Of a DNA stretch of 64,000 bases, positions 46,162 to 57,945 are shown one piece after another. The stretch lies in NCBI GenBank assembly GCA_000149265.1, contig CH003206.1, forward strand, positions 580,461 to 644,460. Reading direction: 5' to 3'. Position numbers and translations under genes: made by a program. The notes under the pieces are model-generated. The model searched no databases. It was not told where the DNA came from and was given only the letters and a program-made list of their open reading frames with translations. Every line of letters begins with the position of its first letter. Position 1 is the first letter of the stretch. This stretch comes from Ciona savignyi (taxonomy: Eukaryota > Chordata > Ascidiacea > Phlebobranchia > Cionidae).

Positions 46162-46268
46162 GTGTGGCCAAATGGTTATCGCGACCGATACATATACCGA
46201 CTCTTATACAAAAAAACGGTCCTAGTGACGAGCCCATCATGGGTTCGAAACTTGGCTCGATAAAAAAA
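46162..46268 (+). repeat. SINE-1 with target duplication (first of three)
   Basis: Complete copy (GTGTGGCCAAATGGTTATCG, CATGGGTTCGAAACTTGG) flanked by a 14-bp duplication AATAATCAAATTAA. Confidence 0.88.
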
Positions 46269-46290
46269 TAATCAAATTAAACGAATTTGT

Positions 46291-46410
46291 ACGGTGGTGA
46301 AGTCGATTGGTTAACGCGACCGATGCATATACCAACTTTCTTTTAAAAAACGGTGTAAGGGACGAGCCCATCGAGGGCTTGAAATTTATGTTCACAACAA
46401 AATCAAACGA
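46291..46410 (+). repeat. SINE-1 (second of three)
   Basis: Diverged copy (TGGTTAACGCGACCGATGC, GACGAGCCCATCGAGGGC) followed by AATCAAACGAATTT, a near copy of the sequence on its left side. Confidence 0.78.
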
Positions 46411-46412
46411 AT

Positions 46413-46445
46413 TTGGTACGGTCGTGTGGCCGAATGGTAAAAACT
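46413..46445 (+). repeat. SINE-1 head fragment (third of three)
   Basis: Only GGTACGGTCGTGTGGCCGAA plus TGGT remains, ending about 30 bases before the acceptor of the exon at 46475. Confidence 0.75.
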
Positions 46446-46474
46446 TTCTTCCGTAAACATAATTCTTATTTCAG

Positions 46475-46621
46475 CTAAATACCGTCAAACATGCCAAAGA
46501 AGCCACAAAACATTATAAAGATAAACAATTTCCCCTTCATATTCTTGCGGGTACTTTATTGATGGTGTCCTTGGAACTGGTATTTCTGCTTGCCAGGTTA
46601 GGTAAAAACAGCAAGAAATAA
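46475..46621 (+). CDS. Orphan terminal exon with a membrane segment
   Basis: Acceptor CTTATTTCAG, then 48 codons and TAA. The peptide has a basic/polar start (VKHAKEATKHYKDKQF), one strongly hydrophobic stretch (LHILAGTLLMVSLELVFLLA) and a basic end (RLGKNSKK): the pattern of a C-terminally anchored or single-pass membrane protein. No upstream exon could be tied to it. The gene it belongs to may be broken or may have a long first intron. Confidence 0.35.
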   Translation, partial: LNTVKHAKEATKHYKDKQFPLHILAGTLLMVSLELVFLLARLGKNSKK

Positions 46622-46892
46622 TGGTTGAATTGTCTTAATCTGACAAGTTTACATTGTAGTTCTTCTAAATAAGATCAGATCTTTGGAGATTTAATTTCAG
46701 TTGGCCAGGACTTAATTGTTAAGTCTTAATTACCTCGTTTAATATCACTTAAAAGGCCTTGATTATACGGATGTCAGTTGAATATACGCATAAGTTAACG
46801 TGGTCTAGTTAACAATGCTTTGTTAGAAAGGGTTTCATAGCTTTGGGTTTCAAGAAATAGAACCTTATTTATTAAGATGTTATATGATATGA

Positions 46893-47165
46893 TAGGATAT
46901 TCATGTTTATCCTCGTAAGTGGTAAAACTAAGGAGGTTAACCGACGGGAAATCGTCAGATCACCTCGCGCCCACCGTCAGTTTACTTGAGCTATTGCAGT
47001 GTGTTGTGTATGATTCACACCTTTCCTTATATTTAGTAGAACCCAATATTCCACTGGGTTAAGGTCATGTCCGTTAAGTCCCTTACACAAAGACACAACC
47101 CACTAGCTAGTGACCAGTTTGGAAACTGCACCCCTTCGGTTGAAAGGCAACGGTTTAATTAACCT
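46893..47165 (-). repeat. SINE-2 copy
   Basis: TCGTCAGATCACCTCGCGCC, TATTCCACTGGGTT, ACTAGCTAGTGACCAG. Confidence 0.8.
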
Positions 47166-47349
47166 GACTAATAATTCGGATAAAAATTCTCACTTGATGT
47201 CAATTTGCGAAAATCTTTATTTTAGGGCTTCATTTGTAAGAGTACATCGTTTTCAAGGAGCTATAAATTACAATTATAAAAAACTGTGCATATTCATAGC
47301 AGGTGATAGTATATTATGGCAGTATTTACAAAATCTTTGTCATAACATA

Positions 47350-47600
47350 TAGGGTATTCATGTTTGATCCCAACGAGTAAAAAATGCAAGGTTTGTAATT
47401 ACACGGGCAATCGTGAGATTAAGCCCTAGGTAGGGATATCGAAGCTATTGCAATGTGTTGTAGATGATTAAGCCGTTCAGTTTCTTTTTGGAACGTTTAA
47501 TTTAATCTACCGTGTTCTTGTTAGCCAATAGCTTTACAAGGAACACAGCCGGGCTATCCAGTCGCTAGTTTTGAACCTTTCGCCTTTAGGTTGCCTGCAG
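47350..47600 (-). repeat. SINE-2 copy touching the glycosyltransferase stop
   Basis: Worn copy (TTCATGTTTGATCCC, GCAATGTGTTG, CAGTCGCTAGTTTTGAACC). Its head end overlaps the last codons of the GT31 gene, so the element supplies the start of that gene's 3' UTR and perhaps its stop. Confidence 0.6.
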
Positions 47601-50476
47601 ACCGCCGACCCTCTTGTCGATTGACAACACCGGTCGGTCAAATATTGTCGTTTGGGTTTCCACGTCTTTTAAGTGACCCCATTGCAATAATAAAGCTTTA
47701 ACTTCAGGCGATACACTGTTAAAGTTCGTTGAATATGCTTGCACCAATTGTTCGCCCGAACTCGACTCCAAACCCCAAGGTAAGGTCCGGTTTAACCTTC
47801 TCCATTTCGAGGTCATTTTCGAGTAAGCACGTTTTGTCTCGTCCCAAGGATAGTACATCAATACAAACTTGCGCCCGTTGTTTGTCGTTGAAGGAAGTAT
47901 ATTCGCGTCAAGGCGGCCAAGTTTCTCCCGCAGAATTCCTGAAACGTAAAAGATTCCAACAGTGATAATGTTAATTACTATACTTATTGTAGCCTTCACA
48001 GCCCAGTTGTGAGTATCTGGGGGGGGGTCCAAAGTCAGGTAATCACCTATGTCATTGTATGACTTAACATGTACGGTTGTAGCAGGGTTGCTAAAGACAC
48101 CGATACACTTACCAATTCTATAAAAAAGCGGTCTTGGTGATAAGCCCAGTAGGGTTTCGAAACATAGTCGAATAAAAGTAATATAGGATGTTATAATGTT
48201 GTTTATTTTAGCCTAACCCAAGTTTCTATTTTTGTGCGGTTGTCACAATAATACAAATTACGCACATAACTCATTGAATTAAGATGAATTGTTAAATTTC
48301 ATTTTTACTAGACTACGAACTAGAGGAATCGGTCACGCAAAACGTTCACACGACCGTATGGTAACTGAAGTATAATATATAAACCATCCAACATACAGTT
48401 ATATTAAACATCGGTCGAAGCCAGTATCGAAAAATCATTTTCATTTATGCGGAAAATTACTCATTAAATAAAGGATGATCGCCACTTTAAAGCAAACTAA
48501 ACATGCATAATATTGTGCAAATTTAAGGTCTGGGATAATTTGTAATATTTTAAATTGTGGAAACATCTAAGACTTTCTGTGCCAGGATTTTGATTGATAG
48601 ACCTTCTTGTAAAGTCAGATAGGGAGAAAAATTGACACCCTCTTAAAATATAGCAATAAATGGCTCCGGCGTACTAGTAATCACAAGAAGAGTAACATGC
48701 AATATTTTGGTACACTAATTTGTAATTATTTCCGAGTTGATAAATATACATATACAAGAACACGTTTTGACAAATATACAAATACAACAGCCAACCTGTT
48801 ATGTAAACATCTTCAAGGTAAAACTGTTGTCTGTCCGTTACTTCGGATACACAGTAGATGTCGCGCATGAGTGATTTCTGCACACTCCACATGCCCCCGT
48901 GGCAAAAGGTAGGATAGAACGCTCCGGGGTACACTTGCCTTCTTATATACCTGAGGAAATGTGAGTTATTTAAGCATTTTTATATAATGTAATGTAAGTA
49001 GAATTGGGATGGTATAGAATTGGGGTAATATAATGTAAGTAGAATTAGAATGGTATATGATTGGGGTAATATAATGCAGGTAGAATCAGTACGAGTTACT
49101 CCTGAATACCATTTTTACTTCTATACAATTTAAGCTTGTATACCATTTACTCTTGTATACTATTTGCTACTGTATATTATTTACTTCTGCACACCATTTG
49201 TTCATAAATACCATTTACTCTTGTGGTCTCTGTTTACTCTTGCATCTTGATCGAACATAAAACCGCAGTACATAACGTCATCTTCTCTCTCCACTTGGAA
49301 AAACGTGTTAATGTTCATCAAATTCATGACGCAATCATCGTCCGTCACGGTGTAATACGTGGCAGTCACGTGACCTTCCAACATCCAGCGAAAAGAGGAC
49401 AACACCTAAAAATTTGTTTTAACGTTAATTGCTAAAAAAGTATTTTATTTAAAAACTATTGAAAATTAAACCATGGTTCTTGTGCAACGTTAATGTGATA
49501 GATTGAGGACGTTCAGCCATAAAAATTAAGCGTCCATATATTATTTCCTCTGACCCTTCAATGAAAACTGACCCCACAAAAAGAATGTCACTCTAAATCT
49601 CAAATTCACTTTTGTTTTTCATAACGTATGCCCTATCAATCTAAGTACTAATATTTTATAAAGAATATTCTCATTAATATAGAAGCATTGACTGTGTTTT
49701 ACCACTATAAACGTAAATATTTAACACAATTTTAAAATAATTCGACTCACTTTCAGTGGGAGAGCTTTGTATTCGTCAAACACATCGCACTGAAGAATAT
49801 CTCCAAACATTTTGTTCTCTTCCTCAAGTAATTTTTGTTCCTCGTTATTTTGTGGTTTGCCAAGAAGAAACAATGTACCAAAGCGCATGCCTCGCAAGGA
49901 TTTAATAGAGGCCCAGGTTTCTCTGATGACCCCCCTTGCTTGTAGGTGATGTATGGCTGATTTGACAATAAATAACATCCACACATCTTTTATGTTTTCA
50001 GATAATCTCCATGGAGTAAGTAATCCATTTCTGCCACTAACCGCTTGTGGAATTGGAAGTCTTAAATAGTCTAGAAAGTTCTTTGGAAGACTTTCGAATT
50101 GGCGCATCTCGAATAAACTGGAATTAACCGGCTTTATCTTGCAATGGATTTTATTTTTAATATTGTTACTTTGTTTATAGGCTGCACCCTCGTAACTTCT
50201 TATCCATTCCGTATATGGTGGTTTAAGGTTACAACTGCTTGAGTTACAATGCACGGGTTCTAATATTATAGGTGGTTCTGTCCTTATTACAGCAGTTTTT
50301 AACGAAATAGATTCTGTCTTAGTGAGCTTACTGTTTTGAACGTATGAGTTGCTGGTATAATATGCATGTTGAGACGAATGACAACAAAATCCAAGTATCG
50401 CCCACAGTATTAAAACTGCTAAAAACAGAAATCGCAGTTTCGTAATACTAAGTACTACTAGCCATGACTTTAACAT
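47586..50476 (-). CDS. Beta-1,3-galactosyl/GlcNAc-transferase (GT31)
   Basis: Golgi type II enzyme that adds Gal or GlcNAc in beta-1,3 linkage from a UDP-sugar. Exons: 49751-50476, 49212-49405, 48796-48950, 47586-47938; phases close to 475 aa. A membrane anchor at about residues 14-32 (LRFLFLAVLILWAILGF) is followed by a stem. Catalytic part: RGVIRETWAS (181-190), TLFLLG, GDILQCDVFDEYKALPLK, the metal-binding acidic triplet in TVTDDDC (264-266), YPGAFYPTFCHGG (314-326), and EDVYITG (353-359) followed by ILREKLG. This order is diagnostic of GT31. Vertebrate relatives are mostly single-exon; this gene has three introns. The exon 2 donor (GTATTT) is weak. The tail past EDVYITG is long (116 aa) and ends in a SINE. 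Exact acceptor specificity cannot be read. Confidence 0.88.
48074..48178 (+). repeat. SINE-1, degenerate, in GT31 intron 3
   Basis: GTACGGTTGTAGCAG, GCGGTCTTGGTGATAAGCCC, GGGTTTCGAAAC and an AATAAAAG tail. Confidence 0.6.
48195..48400 (-). repeat. Inverted partner of 38985-39175
   Basis: Reverse-complement match over about 200 bases, inside intron 3 of the GT31 gene. Confidence 0.75.
48984..49205. repeat. Short tandem repeats in GT31 intron 2
   Basis: Two units of about 48 bases (GTAAGTAGAATT...GGTAATATAATG), then several 24-base units of the form ATACCATTTACTCTTGT. They reach to within a few bases of the exon 2 donor at 49211. Confidence 0.7.
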
Positions 50477-50929
50477 ATTTCTGTAAAAAGGAAAAGTTTA
50501 AACTTACACATATCAGCAGAGCTTTAACGATTTTGCACCTTTGAAAAATAGTATTAATTATAAAATGAGATTAATAACGTTGACGCATTTCAATATCTAA
50601 TTTTTCTGCGTCAGCTGCTAGCATTACTTGTACGCAATTTATAACAATAACAATTTCAAAAACTATTCCAACAAAGGCATAAAGCTTAATGTAATGGATG
50701 AAGCCAGGTTTATTTTGAGAGCATAGTCGCAAAATCTTTAGCCAATAAATTTCAAGACAGTTATATATAAGATGATTGCTTCACCATTTTATACAAAAGA
50801 AACAGTTCTTATAGTGCCAGTTAGCTTAAACATCTGGTTTCAGCTAATTTAACCGTAAGATGGTGGGTTCAAAACCATTTATTCAAAACACAAATTTCGC
50901 GGCTGACGATGACAAGTAATAAAAAAACG

Positions 50930-51045
50930 TTCTTGTGGCCGTATGGTTATCGCGGCCGATTCATATACCAATTCCATGTATAAAACGGACTGAGTGGCGA
51001 GTGACGAGCACCTTGGGACCAAAACGGAGCCCGGTAAAAAACACA
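50930..51045 (+). repeat. SINE-1 copy
   Basis: TTGTGGCCGTATGGTTATCG head, GGCGAGTGACGAGC middle, degenerate B box, GGTAAAAAACA tail. Confidence 0.65.
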
Positions 51046-53534
51046 AGTAATAAAAGCTCCACGGTACAGTATTTTAATGGAATGCGTGCATACATATTTA
51101 ATAAATACTTTAGCCATTTGCTTGACCTGTAAACTTAAACAAACATACGAAATCTATTTCGCATAATTTATCCTTAAATGTCATATTTTAACTCACATAA
51201 CCGTAAATGTGCTTTTAGTGTCAAACCGTTTAAAAAAATAAAAATGTCAATTGCTCTTAATGTGGTAATCAATTTTTGTTTTCAGTTTTCTGAGGATAGT
51301 CGTATTTTCATTGCTTGCTCTCTTTTAAAACTATTCGTTTTTCGCTCAAACGCCAGACAAGCGCATCGAAAAATTATAATTTTATCGATTTCAGTGTGGT
51401 GTCACGTCTGGAAGCTTTCCCGTGTTTTTGAATAAGATCCCGGCAACGCCACTTAAAGTGCCAGATGCGCCGTAATGGAAAGAGATGATAGCTAAACAAG
51501 TGAGCACATAATCCCTTAAAAAATGTAATCCAACAATTTAATCCTTTTCATAGTACGTTTTTTATTATTTGTTTGTAATAAAAATGCAGTGGCTTTAATC
51601 TGAAAAGGTGTCTTATTCTACGTGACGAAGCTTTGACATGCACTGAACAAGTTATCAACTACGTACTGGAGAGTACTTCACCTCAAACAGAAGTTGTTGC
51701 AACAACTTTTAAAATATTTTTCAAGAACTACAACGTCTGGCATTATGGCTCTTGAGATCAGTTAAGCTCTTATAAGTCTCCCATATGCGATGACTGGTTA
51801 CTACCGTTGCTTCGAGAAATTATTTAATTTGGTTTGTTTTATAGATATCTTTTTTACAGATATCAATTTCTTTTCTAATAAAATTTATTTTGATGGTTTT
51901 ACGATTAACACCAACATTTTCGCGTTTTCTAAGTAAAAAGACTACCGTCCCTCTATACCTTGCGAAACTCGAAAACGCCTGTAATATGAATAAGCAACAA
52001 CCAACAACCATACCATGGCAAAAAAAACACGATTCTGCATGTAAAGATCTAAAAGCCAAAACCGACAAGTCTGTTGTATGCCGGAGCAATATAAAAGAGT
52101 TAGTGATGCAAACCCCTTGATGACAGTTATTATAAATTATGGATGCGAGAAACGTATATCTCGAGAGCTGTATAAATAACCTTCAATGACACTGACACTT
52201 CAAGAGGAAGCTTATAAAAACAATTTTGACGTAAAACTAATACAGATTTTGTCACAAAATTTCACAACACCGTTTCACAACCACACACATGTAGATGTTT
52301 TAATATACAAACAGTAAACTTAGAATGGTTTTTAACTAAGCAAATTATTAGAAAAATACGAAACTAGTTTTTGTTTAATGAACAAACTTATAGTGTCCTA
52401 AAGTCTAATTTTACAATAAGTAACTGTTTGTAATCGACACATTATACAATAAAACTTCTGATAAAAGCTTGTTTCACTCCCTAAACCTCTTAACTCACCA
52501 TTTATTTTCTTGACGTTAATATATCTAGCCATCCCGATTTGCGAAAAAAACCTTTGTACAGCGATACCTTGAAACGAAGACTAAGTAATTTGTTGTTATA
52601 GGCGTCCTTTCATCTTACGGCCATGTAGAATAACCTAATGTGTCACTTGTACGTGAAACTTATGTCCTTACACCAACTTGTTTATTTGAACTACTAAAAA
52701 TGGAAAAGGGTGTAAGAAAATAAACTGATATATAGGTATTTCCTTGAACATAAAAATGTTAGTGTTTAATCGACGTTAATTGGATTATAATTTACATCGG
52801 AAAACAATACATCTACATTTATTTCTATAAATATATTATTTTGATGGACAAAACATATACAGATGTGCCTAATTAACATTTTTGGAAAATATTAATTTTA
52901 CTTGTTTTGATGGTATGTGTAAATATGATATGAGCGAACTGCAATGATATAGGAAAGAATACTTATTTTGCTGCATATTTGCCTTTAAAGCCGTGCTCAA
53001 TTTATATCTGATAAGTTAAGCTTTGCTTCTGACAAGATAGTGCGCATCGACAGTGTAATACTCGCCGTTGTTTAAAAAAATACTTGGGCCGAATTATGAC
53101 GCTTGACGTCTTTTGGAAAGGATATTAATTTTAAGATCTATGTATATCTGTTGCCTCTGAATTATGCAGAGGGCGGTACACCACTCACGAGGATTACCGA
53201 GCTACATGGATTTGTAGATACCCCATTAATAATTTAACACGGGCACCTAGCATTGATTTCCTGATCATTGCTTTGAAATAAATATTTTTGCTGCCGCCAA
53301 GAGTACAATTGGGTCGATGGAGTTTCTTTGCAGAGACGGGGTTATGACTTATTCATGGCGTTTAGCGGCTGGGCCCATTACGCGAAGTGGCAAGTGTCGA
53401 TATCGCAATTTCACCGGGTTCGCATGCCAACAGGTTTGGCTTTCCATATATATCCCGCAATTGGTCGGGCAGGGTCAAACTCGTTTATTCCCGCGGATGG
53501 AAAAACGTAATAAGAGCGTAACAATTTTTTTTAT

Positions 53535-53690
53535 CGTCAGACCACTACGACCACATTTCAGGCAAGTTGCCGGAGCTATTGCAGTGTGTTGTGAATAATT
53601 AAGACCTCCCTTAGGTTTTATTATACCTCAATCATTCATTGGGTTCAGAGGATATTAGCTGAATACCTTGCTAGAGCGAGCACTAACTAA
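53535..53690 (-). repeat. SINE-2 partial copy
   Basis: GCCGGAGCTATTGCAGTGTG and TCATTGGGTTCAG segments only. Confidence 0.6.
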
Positions 53691-54869
53691 AAGATAGAGC
53701 ACTAATCTAAATACGTAACATCTTTTAGGTAGCATACAAAAGTACCGAACAGGTTAACTGATATTTTGGTTAAACTTAGTTAATATAAACCAACAAGATA
53801 AAATACATGTGAATTGTTAGGGTTGGCATCAGTAACTTTTCGAGATCACATTTAGAGTTACTCTTACTATATACATAAGAGGTTAACCTCTAATAAGTTT
53901 AAGGTTAACCTCTAATAAGTTATAAAGCAAGATAATCGCTTTTGTGGAATTATTCCTTTTATAAATCAGAGCTGGCAGTTTCTTTAACATAAGATTTTTT
54001 TTTCGTCAACATGTTCACTGCGTCCACTTTCATTCTCATCAACCCCGCAACAGAACAGAGAAACGATGCCATAAAATGTACCATCGCACGTCAAATGCGG
54101 TTGCTCCTGTCTTTGAAGGCCTCTAAAGGATTTCCGGCTGTTTGGTGCATATTAAGCTATGTTGCACCATCAGGGTGCCTCCGGCTCAGCATAGAACCCT
54201 CTGCGCGTTTCATACAAAAACACCTGTAACTTTCTATACGCCTTTTGCAAAAATGTAAATGATATCCATTTGTAGAAAAATATAAATAATATACTTTTGA
54301 TATACCTGTTTATATACTATACTTTGTAAAATATGTGTCCTTTGTAAAAAGTCGTTTTAATCGAAGTAAATCTAAGACACTGCACTACCAACTCCAGTCT
54401 ACCCCACAACCTTACAAATAAAATTGTAATAAATGTCTTTGTGCAATATCAGGAATTCTTCGAATCAATAGCTGATGTATAAATCGATACGAAATGCTTG
54501 ATTAGACAGATCTCTTTGGATTAGCAGCCTACTTAAATAAATCATTCTTGCGGAAAGAATAATACGAATTGGAGTTATAAGATGGGATGCTCGTCTTCAT
54601 TTCTGTAAAACCGCAGGCGTTATAACCAGGGCTTTTTAAATTTTCTAATTTTTGTAATACGTTTTAACCTCTTTAATAATTGGAAATACACATTCTGTAG
54701 GACAAGAACAATGTTCTTAGAACGCCTAAGAAGAGCATGGTTTTGAATAGAATGGTAATTTAAATGTGCTCCGGTAAGTGTGCTTAAAACTGATAATTTC
54801 GATTAGCATTAATAGAATTTTTTCCACTCTGATCAACGCTTTTGGGCCACACCTTCTTCTAAAGCCAGC

Positions 54870-55110
54870 CCCACCCACACTACTAATCGCGCTTTACCCA
54901 TACTCTTCTTCACGACTTTATATCATCTCAATTAATTGATTTTTTTACACATTGTTGCTTTTTGCTTTAAGTTTGGCGGCTGTGTACGCTATATTTACTT
55001 ATTTAAATCCCTTTTTAAAAGGCGTGTTTTAAAGACTTTTTGTTTTGTCGTCTTTTCCTATTCCTGTGCCGTGGTTTGATTCGTTTGCCATTTTTAATAC
55101 AGGGGCAAAA
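54870..55110 (-). repeat. Second copy of the ORF-bearing repeat, uninterrupted
   Basis: On the minus strand ATGGCAAACGAATCAAACCA, then GGCACAGGAATAGG, GCCGCCAAACTTAAAGC and GGGTAAAGCGCGATTAGTAG follow in the same order as at 27053-27175 plus 29549-29660. The frame after the ATG is not open here. It shows the empty version of the Harbinger target. Confidence 0.7.
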
Positions 55111-55171
55111 TATGAACTAAACTATAAAATGGTTGTACTGCAGAGCTTCTGGCCTCATTGCGCCGTCGGCA

Positions 55172-55370
55172 TTCATTCCAAAGGGTGCTGGTTGGCTTAG
55201 TTTTGCGCTTCTTCTGAACCAAGCGGAATAATGGGTTAAATTAACACGGTGGATACGTCTCAATCATAGAGCACACTGCAACAGTTTCAGTAACCCGAGT
55301 GCTTGCACGAGGTATAATCTAACGGTTGCCCGTGTGGTGATTTTCGTTTTGTCGGGCCTTTTTGTAATAG
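55172..55370 (+). repeat. SINE-2 degenerate copy
   Basis: TGGTTGGCTTAGTTTTGCGC head remnant, GCACACTGCAACAGTTTCAG, GTTGCCCGTGTGGTGATTTT. Confidence 0.6.
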
Positions 55371-55644
55371 TGAAGCAGAGTGCTTTGGGAAATAAAGGTT
55401 TTGATTGTGCATTTCCTAGCTGTTCTGTTGGGAAAAAGTTTCCAGTGTACGAATGAGTTCCTTCTCAAATTTTTAAGCAAAATTTTGGAGAAATCTGGGT
55501 TTAGGTTACTGACCCAAGCTTTGATTTTCGGTTGTGAATTAATCTAAGGCTTTCTGTAAAAATTTTGACTGACACCCCCTTTTGCGAGATAAGTTTTCAT
55601 TGAAGAAAAAGATATAATTATTGGTTGACCGTCTCCTAAATAAC

Positions 55645-55735
55645 GGTTATGTGGCAGTATGGATAACGCGACCCATTCCTATACCACTCTCTTTAAAACC
55701 TATCATGAGTTTCAAACTTAGTTTGGTAAAATAAA
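55645..55735 (+). repeat. SINE-1 degenerate copy
   Basis: TTATGTGGCAGTATGGATAA, CGCGACCCATTCCTATACC and a GGTAAAATAA tail. Confidence 0.6.
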
Positions 55736-55919
55736 TAACAAAAAAATAAAAATAAATGTTGAGTTCGTATATTGGAATGAACCTAAAGCGCTTCTGGCTT
55801 TTCGGTTAATTTGGACTTTTCATTATTCCATTTTTTAACGAAAACTATAGCAAAGTAATTTTTCCACTACGTTGAACCTACGTCCACTTTCCAGTTCGTG
55901 TAAGATTAAGAGGAAACTT

Positions 55920-56028
55920 TGTAAGGTAGTTTGGCCGAATGGTTAACGCGATACCTTTAACTTATTGTGTACAAAAACGGACTTGGTGTTGATCCCATTA
56001 TGGGTTCAAAACTTTGCCTGATAAAAAA
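55920..56028 (+). repeat. SINE-1 copy
   Basis: GTTTGGCCGAATGGTTAACG head, ACGGACTTGGTG middle, TGGGTTCAAAAC B-box remnant, GATAAAAAATA tail. Confidence 0.7.
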
Positions 56029-56696
56029 TAGAAAAGGCATCTTTAAAGGAGGCGTTCAACTAATTATTTTCCCTATCTCTCCAATGCAAACTGACTTCAC
56101 AAAAACGACTGTCACTCAAAATCCTGACATAGGAAGTCTTAGATTTTTTAACAATTTAAAATTGAAGCTTGGATCTGCAACCTAAACTCAAAACCCTACA
56201 AAATTTTGTTTAAAAATTTTTAGCCCATACCCCTTCGTACATCGGCAACTTTTTTTCCAACAAAACAGCTAGCAGATGCACATTCAACACCTATTTTACA
56301 AGCACTGCTCCACGATTACAAAACTTTACAGCTAAACGAGAACACTGGCGCGCAGCCTAGCACATGCTGCTTTCAACCAAACAAACATTGGGGAATCACC
56401 ACCATTGTTACTTAGCAAAACACTCGTTTAAAAACAATGACTCATGGAGGGTACCACTCGTCACATCCTGCCGTTCATAGAGGTCTTAATTGGTTATACG
56501 CCATCTAAACTTACGGCAACCTATAGTTAGTCCAACTACATAACATTTAACCCATACGGTTTACTGATGTTCTAGTACACGGTATATAACGGTAATTATG
56601 TGGTTTATGACTCGAAAAGTATATTACTCTCAGTTAAAGCAAATATATACGTAGTCATAACTACGCCTACAAACACAGCTTAACAATTAATTTATT

Positions 56697-56795
56697 TTCG
56701 GGATCAGTTTCGACTCCATAATGGACTCTATTTATTTACATAATAGAGCAGTATATAAAACGGACGCGTTAACCATTCGGGCATGCGACCTTTTC
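56697..56795 (-). repeat. SINE-1 copy
   Basis: Reverse B box (TTTCGACTCCATAATGG) and reverse A box (GCGTTAACCATTCGGGCAT). Confidence 0.65.
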
Positions 56796-57113
56796 ATTAG
56801 CATTGAAGTAGGCACGCATCAATGGCGAACTTTCTTTTGAAACACACTCAGGAATCGGACAACGGAATCGATTGCAAATTAGAGACATCACATAAAACTG
56901 TTTTACCAAAAAGTTCACTGTCGTAGCCCCAAATGCCACTAAGATTGATAATTTTCCGATAATCCGATTCGCGGCTTTCTCTTCTCTGTTCTCATGTATC
57001 CTATTGTTTCTACGCCATTAGGCAAGACGTATTACCCGACCGGTTATCTGAATCGGTAAGCCGGTAGATAGACGGGCCTTTGATTGAGGTTCATGGTAAA
57101 AGTCGTCTTAACA

Positions 57114-57205
57114 TGTACGGTCGTGTGGCCGAGTGGTTAACGTGACCATCAATACATATGGGTGCGTACCTTACTTAGCCCAACATTGGTTCAAACATAA
57201 GCAGA
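57114..57205 (+). repeat. SINE-1 copy
   Basis: GTACGGTCGTGTGGCCGAGT head intact, middle shortened, TTGGTTCAAACATAAGC end. Confidence 0.75.
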
Positions 57206-57611
57206 AAAAAGTCACCTAAATACAGTAGACTAATTGGGTCTACTAAAATTGAGTATACAACACAATAGTTCTGATAATCCGATGATAAAACTGCGACCAG
57301 TCGCAAGCTACTCGGCTATGTTCTTAGACAAAGCACTGCGCGGATAAGGCCTATATACGTCGACAAAACATATGTCGATGGACAACAAAAACATTAGGAT
57401 TGTCTGAATTTCCAATAGCGTCCTAATTCATATACCACGATAACATAGATCCAGTTATAGGCGAAGAGCGGGTAATTTCACCGGTGTCATAAACACTCCT
57501 GGTGTTTTCTTAACTAAAAAGGGATAAATCATATTCAAATATAATCCCACTGAAATAAGTTAAAGCAAGAACTCCTAACGCACAGACAACCATATGTAAA
57601 GTTCAGCTTAC

Positions 57612-57793
57612 TTCATTTCGTTGTTCGCTGACCACACAAAAATTTGCGCGGTTGTGTCACCGTTCAAACCAGTTAACGAAAGTTGGTTCGAATAAGTTGC
57701 TGTAAAGTGGGTCTCTAAATTGGCAGTGATATATGTAATCAATTTGCAAATTTGCTTTAAGGTTGTGTAAGGTTCACATAATTCCATAGACAT
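57612..57793 (-). CDS. Possible exon, unrecognised
   Basis: Open minus-strand stretch MSMELCEPYTTLKQICKLIT, then ITANLETHFTATYS and TTAQIFVWSANNEM, ending at a good GTAAGC donor. The composition looks protein-like. A second open minus-strand stretch at about 56890-57020 (NREEKAANRIIGKLSILVAF) could be a partner, but no joint could be proved. No family recognised. Confidence 0.25.
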
Positions 57794-57849
57794 CTCAAGC
57801 CTGAATTCTCATGAGGCCCAAACTGCTAACGTCAACTCAAGCCTTATTT

Positions 57850-57945
57850 GCATGCAACACTTTGGCCGGTTGGTTAAGGCGACCAATACGTATACCGACT
57901 ACTATATAAAAAACGTTCCGAGTGGCTTAGTAGGAAAAAAATATA
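57850..57945 (+). repeat. SINE-1 copy
   Basis: TTTGGCCGGTTGGTTAAGGC, GACCAATACGTATACCGAC, then a short A-rich end. Confidence 0.6.

Larger units (their letters stand above)
50477..57611. other. Gene-poor, repeat-bearing stretch
   Basis: No gene could be supported. It contains the promoter side of the GT31 gene, scattered SINE-1 and SINE-2 copies and one uninterrupted copy of the ORF-bearing repeat (54870-55110). Open frames near 51.2, 51.9, 53.3 and 54.0 kb look like chance or overlap repeats. Confidence 0.4.

Noticed and set aside
51820-52120. Overlapping frames on both strands at 51.8-52.1 kb
   Set aside because: Both strands are open over the same bases without supporting signals, which is typical of chance.
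53317-53598. 93-codon frame near 53.3 kb
   Set aside because: Its second half runs through a SINE-2 remnant, and two overlapping frames are equally open; no domain recognised.
54011-54229. 72-codon frame near 54.0 kb
   Set aside because: No splice sites, signal or similarity that I recognise; plausible by chance.
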